A DNA stretch of 64,000 bases from Oscillibacter valericigenes (GTDB lineage: Bacteria > Bacillota > Clostridia > Oscillospirales > Oscillospiraceae). How positions within the stretch are numbered: position 1 is the first letter of the stretch; the number at the start of each line of letters is the position of its first letter. A model generated the notes under the pieces. It ran no database searches, was not told the DNA's origin, and worked only from the letters and a program-made list of their open reading frames with translations. Made by a program: the position numbers and the translations under genes. The stretch is from positions 1 through 64,000 of the forward strand of contig NZ_JAFBIV010000011.1 of NCBI RefSeq assembly GCF_021531915.1, written 5' to 3'. Shown one piece after another: positions 26,428 through 35,116 of the stretch.

Positions 26428-27312
26428 TCAGACTCTTTCCAGCCACTTCAGGTCGTAGGGCTCGAAAACGACCTTTTCGTAGGCGTCCACATCCATCATC
26501 ACGCCGGTCCAGTCGGAGTGGATATCGCCGTTCTGCTTGATAAGGATATCGTACAGAATGTCGTAGGTCACGCCGTCCTTAGGGTCCGTCTCCACGATGG
26601 TGGAATAGGGCAGGGTCTTGTGGTAGGTCAGCTCCATGCCTTTGTAATCAAAGTGGAAGCCGCAGCGCATCCGGCAGCCATCCAGGCCGGTATACCGGGC
26701 CACCTGCTTCAGATCGTGGAGGATCTTGTCTCCCTCCTCGTCGTAGAGGTTCTCGGGAGTGGTGGCGGTGTAGTCAAACCGGAACTGGATGGAGGCGCCG
26801 GGGAGCTTCAAAAACCGCTCCATATAGGGCACCAGGCCCTCGGCGGGGTAGTTCTTGTACAGCACGCAGTTGACCCGGAAGGGCACCGGCAGCCGGGCCA
26901 GCAGGTCGTCGTTGGACTCCACCACGTACTTCTGCATGTGGCGGGAGACGTTGATGCAGGTGATCTTATGCTTGTTGCGCTCGGCAAAGGCTAGGATGTC
27001 CTCCTCAGACTGGTTGGCGGATACCGGCAGGGTGGTGTTGATGTAGACCTTGTGGGTGGTGGGGATCTGGTCCAGCATGGTCTGGAGCTTTTCAATGTCG
27101 GCAAAAGGCTCGCCGCCGGTAAACACAAAATCGCAGTAAGGGGTGATGGCGTCCATCCGGCGGATGCTCTGGCAGATCTTTTCCAGAGAGAAGCCCGTCA
27201 GGTCCGCGTACTCGCCTTTGTTGATGCAGAAGGGGCAGTGGTTATTGCAGTCATACGGGACAAAAACAGTCACCGTAGCGCCGCCTTCACGCGTCTTGTA
27301 GGGATGTTTCAT
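26428..27312 (-). CDS. Radical SAM protein of unknown function
   Basis: About 294 residues. The [4Fe-4S]/SAM motif CNNHCPFC (Cx3Cx2C) lies near residue 23, followed by the SAM-binding GGEP stretch (FVFTGGEPFADIEKL) and further barrel strands (KVYINTTLPVS, ITCINVSRHMQKY). No second cluster-binding domain or SPASM signature is visible; the C-terminal half has only scattered cysteines (GCRMRCGFHF). The substrate is unknown and neighbours give no lead. I chose MKHPYKT at 27312; the upstream frame to 27381 has no ribosome binding site, and even the chosen start has only a weak one. Confidence 0.8.
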   Translation of the reverse strand: MKHPYKTREGGATVTVFVPYDCNNHCPFCINKGEYADLTGFSLEKICQSIRRMDAITPYCDFVFTGGEPFADIEKLQTMLDQIPTTHKVYINTTLPVSANQSEEDILAFAERNKHKITCINVSRHMQKYVVESNDDLLARLPVPFRVNCVLYKNYPAEGLVPYMERFLKLPGASIQFRFDYTATTPENLYDEEGDKILHDLKQVARYTGLDGCRMRCGFHFDYKGMELTYHKTLPYSTIVETDPKDGVTYDILYDILIKQNGDIHSDWTGVMMDVDAYEKVVFEPYDLKWLERV

Positions 27313-27539
27313 GATGATCGATCGGCCTTTCGTAATATATATGGGGAGACGGTGCGCTGCACCGCCTGCGATATTGCACACCTAATTAGTTTAATGGATT
27401 TTGTACGGCAGGTCAAGAGAAAAAGTGAAATTTCGCCGCACTTTTGTGCCACTTTTTGTATATAGATGGCGGAACACTGTACACAGAGAGGAAAAAGTGC
27501 TATACTAACTCTAATTTTTGAAAAAAGGAGGCTGTGGGT

Positions 27540-29360
27540 ATGGAACTGATCACGGCGCCTTTGCAGGCGGCGCTGGATACCGTGACGGCATGGCTGGCAG
27601 CCAATCCCCTAGCGGGCGCCTGGTATACGGCCATCGTCCGTTTTTTGTTCCCGGTGCTGGCTGTGCTGATCCTGTACCGGGCCGTGCGGTCCCTGCTGCG
27701 GATGCCCCACACGCCGGAGACCTGGGGGCAGCTGAGCCTGCCCAACGGTGCGCCGCTGCTGCTGACCCACTGGGAGAATATCATCGGACGGGGAAAGACG
27801 GCGGACGTCTATCTGAATTACCCCAGCGTTTCCCGGCAGCACGCCGCTCTATGTCGGGGAGAGAACGGAGAGTGGACGGTGTATGACCTGGGCTCCAAGG
27901 GCGGCACTTTGGTGAATGGGGAGGCCGTGGAGGGCTCCGCTCAGGTGAAGCTGGGAGACACCATCACCCTGGGGGGCGTCCCCCTGGTGTTCCTGCCCCA
28001 GACGGTGGCGGAGCGGGAGGAGCTGGAGAAGAAGCGAAAGGCGGAGCGGCCCGCCGCCATGTGGCCCTCTTTCCTGTGGCTGACAGTGTTTCAGGTACTG
28101 ACCTGCCTGCAGCTGGTCATTGCGGAGGGGACAGAGGCCAGCGTGTGGGTGCCGCTGTCCTTCCTGGGCCTGACGGCGGTCATGTGGCTGTACGCCATCA
28201 TTCTGCGGTGCACCCGCTGCGTGGGCTTTGAGATGGAGACCATCGCTTTTTTCCTCTCCACCCTGTCCCTGGCGGTGACGGCCTCCAGCGCGCCGGGGAG
28301 TTTGCTCAAGCAGTTCGCCGCCATCGTACTGGGGCTGGTGCTGTTTCTGGTGCTGGGCCTGTTCCTGCGGGACCTGGGTCGGGTGCGGAAGAGCCGCTGG
28401 TGGATGGCGGCCGCCGCTATCGGCCTGCTGGGCATCACGCTGGTGCTGGGTAATGCCAAATACGGCGCCGTCAACTGGATCTCCATTGGGGGACTGTCCT
28501 TTCAGCCCTCGGAGATTGCCAAGATCTGCTATATCTTTGCCGGCTCTGCCACCCTGGAGCGGCTGTTTCACAAGCGCAACATCACCCTGTTCATCCTGCT
28601 GACCGGCGTGTGCATCGGCCTGCTGGGGCTCATGAGCGACTTCGGCACAGCAGCTATCTTTTTCGTGACCTTCCTGGTGATCGCCTACCTGCGGTCCGGG
28701 GACTGGGCCACCCTGACCCTGATCTGCGGCGGCGCGGTGTTCGGTGCGGGCATCATCGTGACCTTCAAACCCTATATTCTCAGCCGCTTTGCCTCCTGGG
28801 GCCACGCCTGGGAGGCGGCTTCCACCACCGGCTACCAGCAGACCCGCACCATGTCCGCGGCGGCTTCCGGCGGCCTGCTGGGCATGGGCGGCGGCAACGG
28901 CTGGCTCCACCGCATCCCCGCAGCGGACACGGACCTGGTGTTTGGCATGCTGTGTGAGGAGTGGGGACTGCTGATCGCCGTGCTGGCGGTAGTGAGCATC
29001 ATCACCCTGGCAGTCTTCGCGGTGCGGGCCTGCCGGGTGGGCCGCAGCAGCTATTACATCATTGCCGCCTGTGCGGCAGGGTCCCTGCTGGTGTTCCAGA
29101 CCTGCCTGAATGTGTTCGGCTCCGTGGATCTGCTGCCACTGACCGGCGTGACCTTCCCCTTTGTGTCCAACGGCGGCTCCGCCATGATGTCCGCCTGGGG
29201 CCTGCTGGCCTTCCTGAAGGCCACGGATACCCGGGAGAACGCCAGCTTCGCCATCCAGCGGAAGCCTCAGCGGCAGCTGACGGAGCAGGCCCGCCATATG
29301 GCAGAGGCCGTGGACGATCCTTTCGGAGGAGAAGAGGAGGTGGACCATGAAAAAGATTGA
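27540..29360 (+). CDS. FHA-domain SEDS protein (FtsW/RodA/SpoVE family)
   Basis: A 606-residue membrane protein. One N-terminal helix is followed by an FHA domain (IIGRGKTADVYLNYPSVSRQH, then YDLGSKGGTLVNG). A SEDS polymerase domain of about ten helices comes next, with the characteristic late motifs ASGGLLGMGGGNGWLHRIPA, ADTDLVFGMLCEEWG and GVTFPFVSNGGSAMM. SEDS proteins polymerise glycan strands with a partner class B PBP, which is the next gene (14-base overlap). The FHA domain binds phosphothreonine, suggesting control by a Ser/Thr kinase. The ATG at 27540 has AGGAGG eight bases before. Confidence 0.92.
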   Translation: MELITAPLQAALDTVTAWLAANPLAGAWYTAIVRFLFPVLAVLILYRAVRSLLRMPHTPETWGQLSLPNGAPLLLTHWENIIGRGKTADVYLNYPSVSRQHAALCRGENGEWTVYDLGSKGGTLVNGEAVEGSAQVKLGDTITLGGVPLVFLPQTVAEREELEKKRKAERPAAMWPSFLWLTVFQVLTCLQLVIAEGTEASVWVPLSFLGLTAVMWLYAIILRCTRCVGFEMETIAFFLSTLSLAVTASSAPGSLLKQFAAIVLGLVLFLVLGLFLRDLGRVRKSRWWMAAAAIGLLGITLVLGNAKYGAVNWISIGGLSFQPSEIAKICYIFAGSATLERLFHKRNITLFILLTGVCIGLLGLMSDFGTAAIFFVTFLVIAYLRSGDWATLTLICGGAVFGAGIIVTFKPYILSRFASWGHAWEAASTTGYQQTRTMSAAASGGLLGMGGGNGWLHRIPAADTDLVFGMLCEEWGLLIAVLAVVSIITLAVFAVRACRVGRSSYYIIAACAAGSLLVFQTCLNVFGSVDLLPLTGVTFPFVSNGGSAMMSAWGLLAFLKATDTRENASFAIQRKPQRQLTEQARHMAEAVDDPFGGEEEVDHEKD

Positions 29361-30714
29361 GCGGCGGGCGGTGGTCTGCGCCGTGCTGGCTTTGCTGCTG
29401 GCGGCAGGCCTGGGATGCTTCCTGGTGAGGTATTTCCTGGACGGCGGCAGTTGGGCCTCCTCTGCCTTCAACCGGCACCTTTACGATACCAACGGCGTCC
29501 TGGCGGCGGGGACCGTGCTGGACCGGGATGGAGATGTGCTGTCCGAGGTGAAGAACGGCAAGCGCACCTACTATGAGAACGAGACCGTCCGGAAGGCCAC
29601 CCTCCATGCGGTGGGCGACCTACAGGGCAGCATCGGCACCGGCGCCCTCAACGCCTTTGCCGACAAGCTGACGGGATACAGTCTGTTGAACGGCACCTTC
29701 GGTGCGGAGCGGGGCTCGGAGCTGTACCTTACCATCGACGCCCGGTACAATTACGAGGCATATCAGGCCCTGAACGGTCACGCGGGCACCGTGGCGGTGT
29801 ACAACTACAAGACCGGCGAGGTCCTGTGCATGGTCTCCGCCCCCAGCTACGACCCGCTGCACGTTCCGGCGGATATCGAGATCAACGACCGCTACGAGGG
29901 CGCCTATCTGAACCGATTTTTGTCCTCCAGCTTCACTCCCGGCTCCGTCTATAAGACCGTGACTCTGGAGGCGGCGCTGCAGGAGATCCCGGACATCCAG
30001 GACCGCACCTGGACCTGCCAGGGCAGCGTCCAGATCGGGGATGAGACCATCATCTGCTCCGGCACCCACGGGGAGCAGCATATCGGCGACGCCTTTGCCA
30101 ATTCCTGCAATGTGGCCTTTGCCCAGATCGCCGTGGAGCTGGGGGCGGATACCATGAAGAAATATACGGAAAAAGCCGGACTGACGGACAGCTATTCCGT
30201 GGATGGCCTGCCCACCGCCAAAGGCTCCTTCTCCTGGGAGAATATCACGGACGGCTCTCTGGGTTGGGCCGGCGTGGGTCAGTATAAGGACCAGGTGAAT
30301 CCCTGCGCCTTGATGGTCTACATGGGTGCCATTGCAAACGGCGGCAGGGCGGCGGAGCCGTATCTGATCGGAAAGACCGTCAATTCTCTGGGACTGCCGT
30401 CTTTGCCCCATCTGACCCGAAAGACCGGGACGTTGATCTCGGGTAAGATCGCCGACACCCTGGCGGACATGATGGCGGACAACGTGGAGAAGACTTACGG
30501 CACCAAGCGGTTCCCCAATATGGAACTCTGCGCCAAGTCCGGCACCGCCGAGGTGGGGGAGGGTAAGACGCCCCACGCCTGGTTTGCCGGGTTCCTGCGG
30601 AACGAGGACGCCCCCTACGCCTTTGTGGTGCTGGTGGAAAACGGCGGCGGCGGAAGCTCCGTGGCCGGCACCGTGGCGGGCCGTGTCCTGGATATCATGG
30701 TCAATGGCTATTAA
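29347..30714 (+). CDS. Class B penicillin-binding transpeptidase (PbpA type)
   Basis: A 455-residue protein with one N-terminal membrane helix and a compact transpeptidase. The motifs are SxxK in FTPGSVYKTV, SxN in NSCNVAFAQ and KSG in CAKSGTAEVGEGK. The short non-catalytic part resembles actinobacterial PbpA rather than long PBP2. It overlaps the FHA-SEDS gene by 14 bases, so the glycan polymerase and cross-linker are made together. This is a complete SEDS-bPBP synthase pair, distinct from the class A enzyme at 17671. Confidence 0.92.
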   Translation: MKKIERRAVVCAVLALLLAAGLGCFLVRYFLDGGSWASSAFNRHLYDTNGVLAAGTVLDRDGDVLSEVKNGKRTYYENETVRKATLHAVGDLQGSIGTGALNAFADKLTGYSLLNGTFGAERGSELYLTIDARYNYEAYQALNGHAGTVAVYNYKTGEVLCMVSAPSYDPLHVPADIEINDRYEGAYLNRFLSSSFTPGSVYKTVTLEAALQEIPDIQDRTWTCQGSVQIGDETIICSGTHGEQHIGDAFANSCNVAFAQIAVELGADTMKKYTEKAGLTDSYSVDGLPTAKGSFSWENITDGSLGWAGVGQYKDQVNPCALMVYMGAIANGGRAAEPYLIGKTVNSLGLPSLPHLTRKTGTLISGKIADTLADMMADNVEKTYGTKRFPNMELCAKSGTAEVGEGKTPHAWFAGFLRNEDAPYAFVVLVENGGGGSSVAGTVAGRVLDIMVNGY

Positions 30715-30717
30715 AAA

Positions 30718-30749
30718 ACAGCCGCTGCGCACAGGACGCAGCGGCTTTG
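30718..30749 (+). terminator. Terminator of the SEDS-PBP operon
   Basis: AGCCGCTGCG paired with CGCAGCGGCT and followed by TTGC, just after the stop codon. The T run is short. Confidence 0.65.
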
Positions 30750-30779
30750 CACAAAAAATCTCAAACATTTTCGTCGCGG

Positions 30780-30999
30780 ACACAGTGCGTCTCCTCGCGG
30801 CATAGCCGCTGTGGCCTTCGCTAAAAAACATGCCACTGGCATGTTTTTTAACGCTGCGGCGTGGCGAAAATACCCTGACTCAGCCGCCTGGGGCGGCGGC
30901 ACCAGTCCGCAGACTGGTGGGGGGTTCAGCCCAAAAGAGAGAGGAGCCATCTGGCCCCTCTCTCTTTTGGGTGTCTAAGGGGGATGAAATCCCCCTTGG
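30780..30999. repeat. Modular hairpin repeat, type II copy A
   Basis: A run of hairpins fills the gap between two convergent genes. They are a 12-bp stem AAAAAACATGCC/GGCATGTTTTTT at 30824-30850, GCCGCC/GGGCGGC near 30882, ACCAGT/ACTGGT near 30901, a long perfect stem at 30930-30970 (CCCAAAAGAGAGAGG and complement) and AAGGGGGAT/ATCCCCCTT at 30977-30997. The order and partial sequence (AAAATACCC, CAGCCGCC, CACCAGT, GGTGGGGG, AAGGGGGA) recur at 42073-42278. The long stems may also terminate metQ on the minus strand. No protein gene is present. Confidence 0.7.
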
Positions 31000-31001
31000 A
31001 G

Positions 31002-31838
31002 TTAAAATGCGGGCACCACGGCACCGGCGTACTTCTCGTTGATGAAGTCGCGGACGTCCTCAGAGTGCAGGGCTTCCACCAGAGCCTGAACGGCGGGGTT
31101 GTTCTCGTTGCCTTCCTTGACCACCAGGATGTTCACATAGGGAGAGTCAGCATCCTCGATGGCCAGGGCGTCCTCCACGGGGTTGAAGCCGGCTTCCAGT
31201 GCGTAGTTGACGTTGATGACAGCGATGTCGACCTCGGTCAGGGCGTTGGGGACCATGGCAGCCTCCAGCTCGGTGAAGGTCAGGTTCTTGGGGTTCTCCA
31301 CGATGTCATTGGGCGTGGCGTCCAGACCGGCGTCATCGCTGAGCTTGATCAGACCCTGGGCCTCCAACAGCAGCAGGGCGCGGGCCTCGTTGGTCACGTC
31401 GTTGGGGACGGCCACGGAAGCGCCGTCAGCCAGCTCCTCCAGAGAGGCGGTCTTACCGGCGTAGATACCCATGGGCTCAATGTGGACGCCGGCCACGCTC
31501 ACCAGGTGGGTGCCGTTCTCAGCGTTGAAGTTGTCCAGATAGGGGACATGCTGGAAGTAGTTGGCGTCCTCGGCGCCCTCTTCCACGGCGGTGTTGGGGA
31601 CCACATAGTCGCCGTAGACGTTGATCTTCAGGTCGATGCCCTGCTCGGCCAGGATGGGAACGCAGACTTCCAGGATCTCGGCGTGGGGGGTTGCGGAAGC
31701 GGCCACGTTCAGGACAGTGGTCTCGGCGGGGGTCTCAGCGGGCTTCTCGGTCTGAGCGGGGGTCTCCTTGGAGCCGCCGCAGGCGGCCAGGGACAGGCAC
31801 AGCACCAGGGCCAGTGCCAGAGTCAGCAGTTTCTTCAT
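31002..31838 (-). CDS. metQ: Methionine ABC transporter substrate-binding lipoprotein
   Basis: A 278-residue NlpA/MetQ-type lipoprotein. The signal peptide ends in LSLAACGG (lipobox). The mature part has the family's ASATPHAEILE, GDYVVPNTAVEEG, NYFQHVPYLDNF and INVNYALEAGFNP. It captures methionine outside the membrane for MetNI. The start MKKLLTL at 31838 follows AGGAAAAGAAC. It is last in metN-metI-metQ, and the Met T-box upstream supports methionine as substrate. Confidence 0.94.
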   Translation of the reverse strand: MKKLLTLALALVLCLSLAACGGSKETPAQTEKPAETPAETTVLNVAASATPHAEILEVCVPILAEQGIDLKINVYGDYVVPNTAVEEGAEDANYFQHVPYLDNFNAENGTHLVSVAGVHIEPMGIYAGKTASLEELADGASVAVPNDVTNEARALLLLEAQGLIKLSDDAGLDATPNDIVENPKNLTFTELEAAMVPNALTEVDIAVINVNYALEAGFNPVEDALAIEDADSPYVNILVVKEGNENNPAVQALVEALHSEDVRDFINEKYAGAVVPAF

Positions 31839-31927
31839 GTTCTTTTCCTCCAATACTTTTCGGGATTTTTTATTTCATACGGCTGTCCAAGATTCCGAAG
31901 ACAGGCGGTGAAACCGGTAAAATGAAA

Positions 31928-32671
31928 TTACTTGGTGTGAGTGAACCGGGCCCACAATTCCAGGGGGGCAAAGCCCTTCTTGTGTCCGCTGTCCAGCCGC
32001 TTGTCGATGCGGGCCGACACATGGCTGAAAACGGATTGAATGAGCTGCACCAAGACGACCAGGAAAATGACCGTTACCAGCAGCATGGGGGGATAGCGGC
32101 GCTGGTAGCCGTACCGGATGGCCAGGTCGCCCAGGCCGCCCGCGCCAATGGCACCGGCGATAGCGGTGTAGGCCAGGATGGTGACGATGGAGATGGCACC
32201 ACCCAGCACCAGGGAGGGCTTCGCCTCCGGCAGATAGACCTTCCAGACGATCTGGAAGGTGGACGCGCCCATGGACTGGGCCGCCTCCACCACGCCGGCA
32301 TCCACCTCCGAAAGGGAGGTCTCCACCATGCGGGCGATGAAGGGAGCCGCGGAGACCACCAGGGGGACAATGGCGCCCCGGACGCCGATCTTGGTGCCCA
32401 CGATCAGCTTGGTGAAGTCCATGATGGCCACCATCAGGATGATGAAGGGGAGGGACCGGCCCACGTTGATGATCCAGCCCAGGACCTTGTAGATCACGTT
32501 ATTGGGGCGGATACCGTGGGGCTGGGTCAGGATGAGAGCCACGCCCAGAGGCAGACCCAGCAGGTAGGCGAACACCGTGGAGATACCGGTCATGACCAGG
32601 GTGTCGATGGTGCCCTCCAGCAGCAAGGGACCGTATTTGGCCCAGAATTCGGCGGTGATCAGATCAACCAT
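31928..32671 (-). CDS. metI: Methionine ABC transporter permease
   Basis: A 247-residue permease with about five or six helices. The coupling loop that contacts the ATPase is visible (VVEAAQSMGASTFQIVWKVYLPEA), and the typical C-terminal AYTAIAGAIGAGGLGDLAIRYGYQR is present. A C-terminal tail of about 25 residues is more charged than usual. Its start overlaps the metN stop by 8 bases, showing translational coupling. Confidence 0.95.
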   Translation of the reverse strand: MVDLITAEFWAKYGPLLLEGTIDTLVMTGISTVFAYLLGLPLGVALILTQPHGIRPNNVIYKVLGWIINVGRSLPFIILMVAIMDFTKLIVGTKIGVRGAIVPLVVSAAPFIARMVETSLSEVDAGVVEAAQSMGASTFQIVWKVYLPEAKPSLVLGGAISIVTILAYTAIAGAIGAGGLGDLAIRYGYQRRYPPMLLVTVIFLVVLVQLIQSVFSHVSARIDKRLDSGHKKGFAPLELWARFTHTK

Positions 32672-33716
32672 GGTATTCCACCTCCTCGGCAGTGACGTTG
32701 GGCTGGGAGCGGATGTAGCTCAGGGCCTTGGCGGCCTCGTTGGGGTCGTCGGGGAGCCCCAGCAGCATGGTGCCGAAGGCCTTGCCGTCGATGTTGCGGG
32801 TGTCGGCGCCCAGAATGTTCACCTTCACGCCGCAGTCAATGGCGAGAGAGGCAATCAGGGGCTGGTAGGCAGTGCCGCCGTTGAAGGCCACCCGGACCGC
32901 GTGAGTGCCGACGGGGTACTGCTGGACGCTGGCGCCGCCGGGATACACCAGACGGCGGGCCGCGTCGGTCTTGGGATTGGAGAAAATCTCCTCCACATCG
33001 CCCTGCTCCGCCACTACGCCGCCGTCCAGAATGGCGACCCGGGAGCAGATCTCCTCAATGACGCTCATCTGGTGGGTGATGACCACCACGGTCACCCCCA
33101 GCTTCTGGTTCAGGTCCTTCAGCAGGGCCAGAATGGAAGCGGTGGTGGTGGGGTCCAGGGCGGAGGTAGCCTCGTCGCACAGGAGCACCTTGGGATCCGT
33201 GGCCAGGGCCCGGGCAATGGCAACACGCTGCTTCTGGCCGCCGGAGAGCTGGGAGGGATAGGCGTCCGCCTTGTCGGCCAGACCCACGATCTCCAGCAGC
33301 TCCAAAGCCCGCTTTCTGGCCTGGGCGGCGGGGGTGCCGCACAGCTCCATGGGGAAGCAGACGTTTTTCAGGCAGGTGCGCTGCATCAGCAGGTTGAAGC
33401 TCTGGAAAATCATGGTGATGTTCCGGCGGGCCAGCCGCAGCTCCTTTTCACTGACCTGGACCGGGTTTTCTTTTTCACCGTCCTGCTCCATCCAGGCCAG
33501 ACGCTGACCGTCTACGATGACGGTGCCGGAGGTAGGCCGCTCCAGCAGGTTCATGCACCGGACCAGGGTGCTTTTGCCTGCGCCGGACAGGCCAATGATG
33601 CCGAAGATCTCACCCTGTTTGATATCCAGATTGATGTCCTCCAGGGCGTGAACGGCGGTGTCGCCGCTGCCAAAGGTCTTGTTCAGATGCTGGATTTGAA
33701 TGATCGATTCGCTCAC
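32664..33716 (-). CDS. metN: Methionine ABC transporter ATP-binding protein
   Basis: A 350-residue ATPase. It carries Walker A (GLSGAGKST), the LSGGQKQRVAIARAL signature, Walker B (VLLCDEATSALD) and the switch His (VVVITHQM). A C-terminal NIL/ACT-type regulatory domain (about residues 265-350) is where MetN proteins bind methionine to inhibit transport. The likely start is GTG at 33716 with AAAAGGAG ten bases ahead. The frame continues to 33806, but that stretch is the T-box terminator region, not coding sequence. Confidence 0.95.
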   Translation of the reverse strand: MSESIIQIQHLNKTFGSGDTAVHALEDINLDIKQGEIFGIIGLSGAGKSTLVRCMNLLERPTSGTVIVDGQRLAWMEQDGEKENPVQVSEKELRLARRNITMIFQSFNLLMQRTCLKNVCFPMELCGTPAAQARKRALELLEIVGLADKADAYPSQLSGGQKQRVAIARALATDPKVLLCDEATSALDPTTTASILALLKDLNQKLGVTVVVITHQMSVIEEICSRVAILDGGVVAEQGDVEEIFSNPKTDAARRLVYPGGASVQQYPVGTHAVRVAFNGGTAYQPLIASLAIDCGVKVNILGADTRNIDGKAFGTMLLGLPDDPNEAAKALSYIRSQPNVTAEEVEYHG

Positions 33717-33751
33717 AGTATCAAAACTCCTTTTCGGATAAATTAAGCAAC

Positions 33752-34040
33752 AAAAAAGCCCTTGAAGCCAATGCTCCAAGGACGAGTCGGAAACCCGTGG
33801 TACCACCTTGATTTGCGCACTTTCTCACGAAAGCGGCCTTGCGGAGTGCCAGCACACTCCTGCGCTGTGACGTGCGCACACGTCGTGACCTATGCGTCCG
33901 CGGTCGGCCACGCAACTCCAAGACCATGTTCGGCAAGCCCTTCCGTGCCTCTTTCCACCAGTCAAGGCTCTCTGTGACGTATCTGCCTGCGTACTCTTCT
34001 CTTCATCGTCTTTGCGGTATGAACTTGTTTGGTTATCTAT
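33752..34040 (-). promoter_or_regulatory. T-box leader, methionine-specific
   Basis: Read on the minus strand. It ends with the T-box sequence AAGGTGGTACCACGGG (33809-33792) and a terminator (CCTTGGAGC / GCTTCAAGG then TTTTTT, to 33752). The Stem I region contains GAACATGGTCTTGGAG, placing an ATG methionine codon (33927-33925) where the specifier is expected. Uncharged tRNA-Met would stabilise the antiterminator and switch on metNIQ. Specifier placement is by motif, not by a folding calculation. Confidence 0.9.
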
Positions 34041-34045
34041 ATTGC

Positions 34046-34074
34046 AGTTTACACGTTATCGGTTTTTGTGTCAA
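34046..34074 (-). promoter_or_regulatory. Promoter of the metNIQ T-box transcript
   Basis: On the minus strand TTGACA (34074-34069) and TAAACT (34051-34046) with a 17-bp spacer, just upstream of the T-box leader. Confidence 0.85.
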
Positions 34075-34183
34075 CAGATAAAAAGGCCAGAGAACAGCGA
34101 ATTTGAAACGCAGAATTTGTGTGATTTTGACAACTCCTGTAAAAATGCTGATAAAAATTTACATATTGAGCTCCGGTATGGGA

Positions 34184-34212
34184 TTGTAAGGCCGGGGCAA
34201 AACTGCTATTAT
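34184..34212 (+). promoter_or_regulatory. Promoter of the DUF368 gene
   Basis: TTGTAA at 34184-34189 and TATTAT at 34207-34212 with a 17-bp spacer, about 40 bases before the start codon and divergent from the metNIQ promoter. Confidence 0.6.
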
Positions 34213-34253
34213 ATGTGGAATGTGAAAGGGAAAACCGGAAGGAAGGCGGACAG

Positions 34254-35090
34254 ATGGCAGTACGTCGGGATCAAAATTTCATCATTCGCTGGCTGCGAGA
34301 CCTGCTGTGCGGCTTCCTGATCGGCGCGGGAGCTATTTTGCCCGGTGTCTCCGGTGGCGTGCTGGCGGTGGTGTTTGACATCTACCGTCCCTTCATGGAG
34401 GTTCTCACCCGGCCCCGGACTGCCATCCCCAAGTACTGGAGGTGGTTCCTGCCCATTGCCCTGGGCTGGTGCGTGGGCTTTCTGGGCTTCGCCAAGGGCA
34501 TTGCGGCGGCCATCAGTCTCTCCAATACCGTGACCACCTGGCTGTTTATCGGCCTGATCGTGGGAACGGTGCCCTCCCTGTTCCGAGAGGCCGGGAAGGA
34601 GGGGCGGACCGCCGCCTCCTGGGGGAGCCTGCTGCTGTGCGCGGGTGCGGTGTTCGCGGGGCTTTTTTATGTGAGCCGCATTGCGGAGGTCACCGTGGAG
34701 CCAAACTTCTGGTGGTATAATTTCTGCGGTGTCCTCTGGGGCATGAGCATCGTGATCCCCGGTATGACCTCGTCTTCCGTCATGATGGCCCTGGGACTGT
34801 ATCAGCCCATGCTGGAGGGACTGGCCCGGCTGGACCTGCTGGTACTGTCCGCCAGCCTGCCGGGGATGGTGCTGGCCATTGCCCTGCTGGCCCGGCTGGT
34901 GAGCTGGTTCTTCCGGCGCCATTACGCCGTGGCCTTCCACGGTATCCTGGGCTTTGTACTGGCATCCACCTTGGTCATTATCCCCACGGAATACGGGCCC
35001 GGAGAGCCGTTGCTGTCAGCCCTCTGCTGTGTCGGCGGCTTTTTGCTGGCGTTCCTGTTAGCCCGTCTGGACAAAAAAATTCAAACATAA
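34254..35090 (+). CDS. DUF368 polyprenyl-phosphate transporter (PopT-like)
   Basis: About 278 residues with some eight to ten hydrophobic helices. The repeated family motif appears twice: GAGAILPGVSGGVLAVVFDIY near the N-terminus and GMSIVIPGMTSSSVMMALGLY in the second half, indicating an inverted-repeat transporter fold. DUF368 proteins were shown to recycle undecaprenyl phosphate across the membrane for wall synthesis. That role fits the many peptidoglycan genes in the window, although this gene is transcribed alone. GGAAGGAAGGCGG precedes the ATG at 34254. Confidence 0.9.
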   Translation: MAVRRDQNFIIRWLRDLLCGFLIGAGAILPGVSGGVLAVVFDIYRPFMEVLTRPRTAIPKYWRWFLPIALGWCVGFLGFAKGIAAAISLSNTVTTWLFIGLIVGTVPSLFREAGKEGRTAASWGSLLLCAGAVFAGLFYVSRIAEVTVEPNFWWYNFCGVLWGMSIVIPGMTSSSVMMALGLYQPMLEGLARLDLLVLSASLPGMVLAIALLARLVSWFFRRHYAVAFHGILGFVLASTLVIIPTEYGPGEPLLSALCCVGGFLLAFLLARLDKKIQT

Positions 35091-35116
35091 AAGGAGCTCT
35101 TTCGAGCTCCTTTTTC
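35089..35116. terminator. Bidirectional terminator
   Basis: AAAAGGAGCTC-TTT-CGAGCTCCTTTTT between the DUF368 gene and the convergent PLP enzyme gene. Confidence 0.9.
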
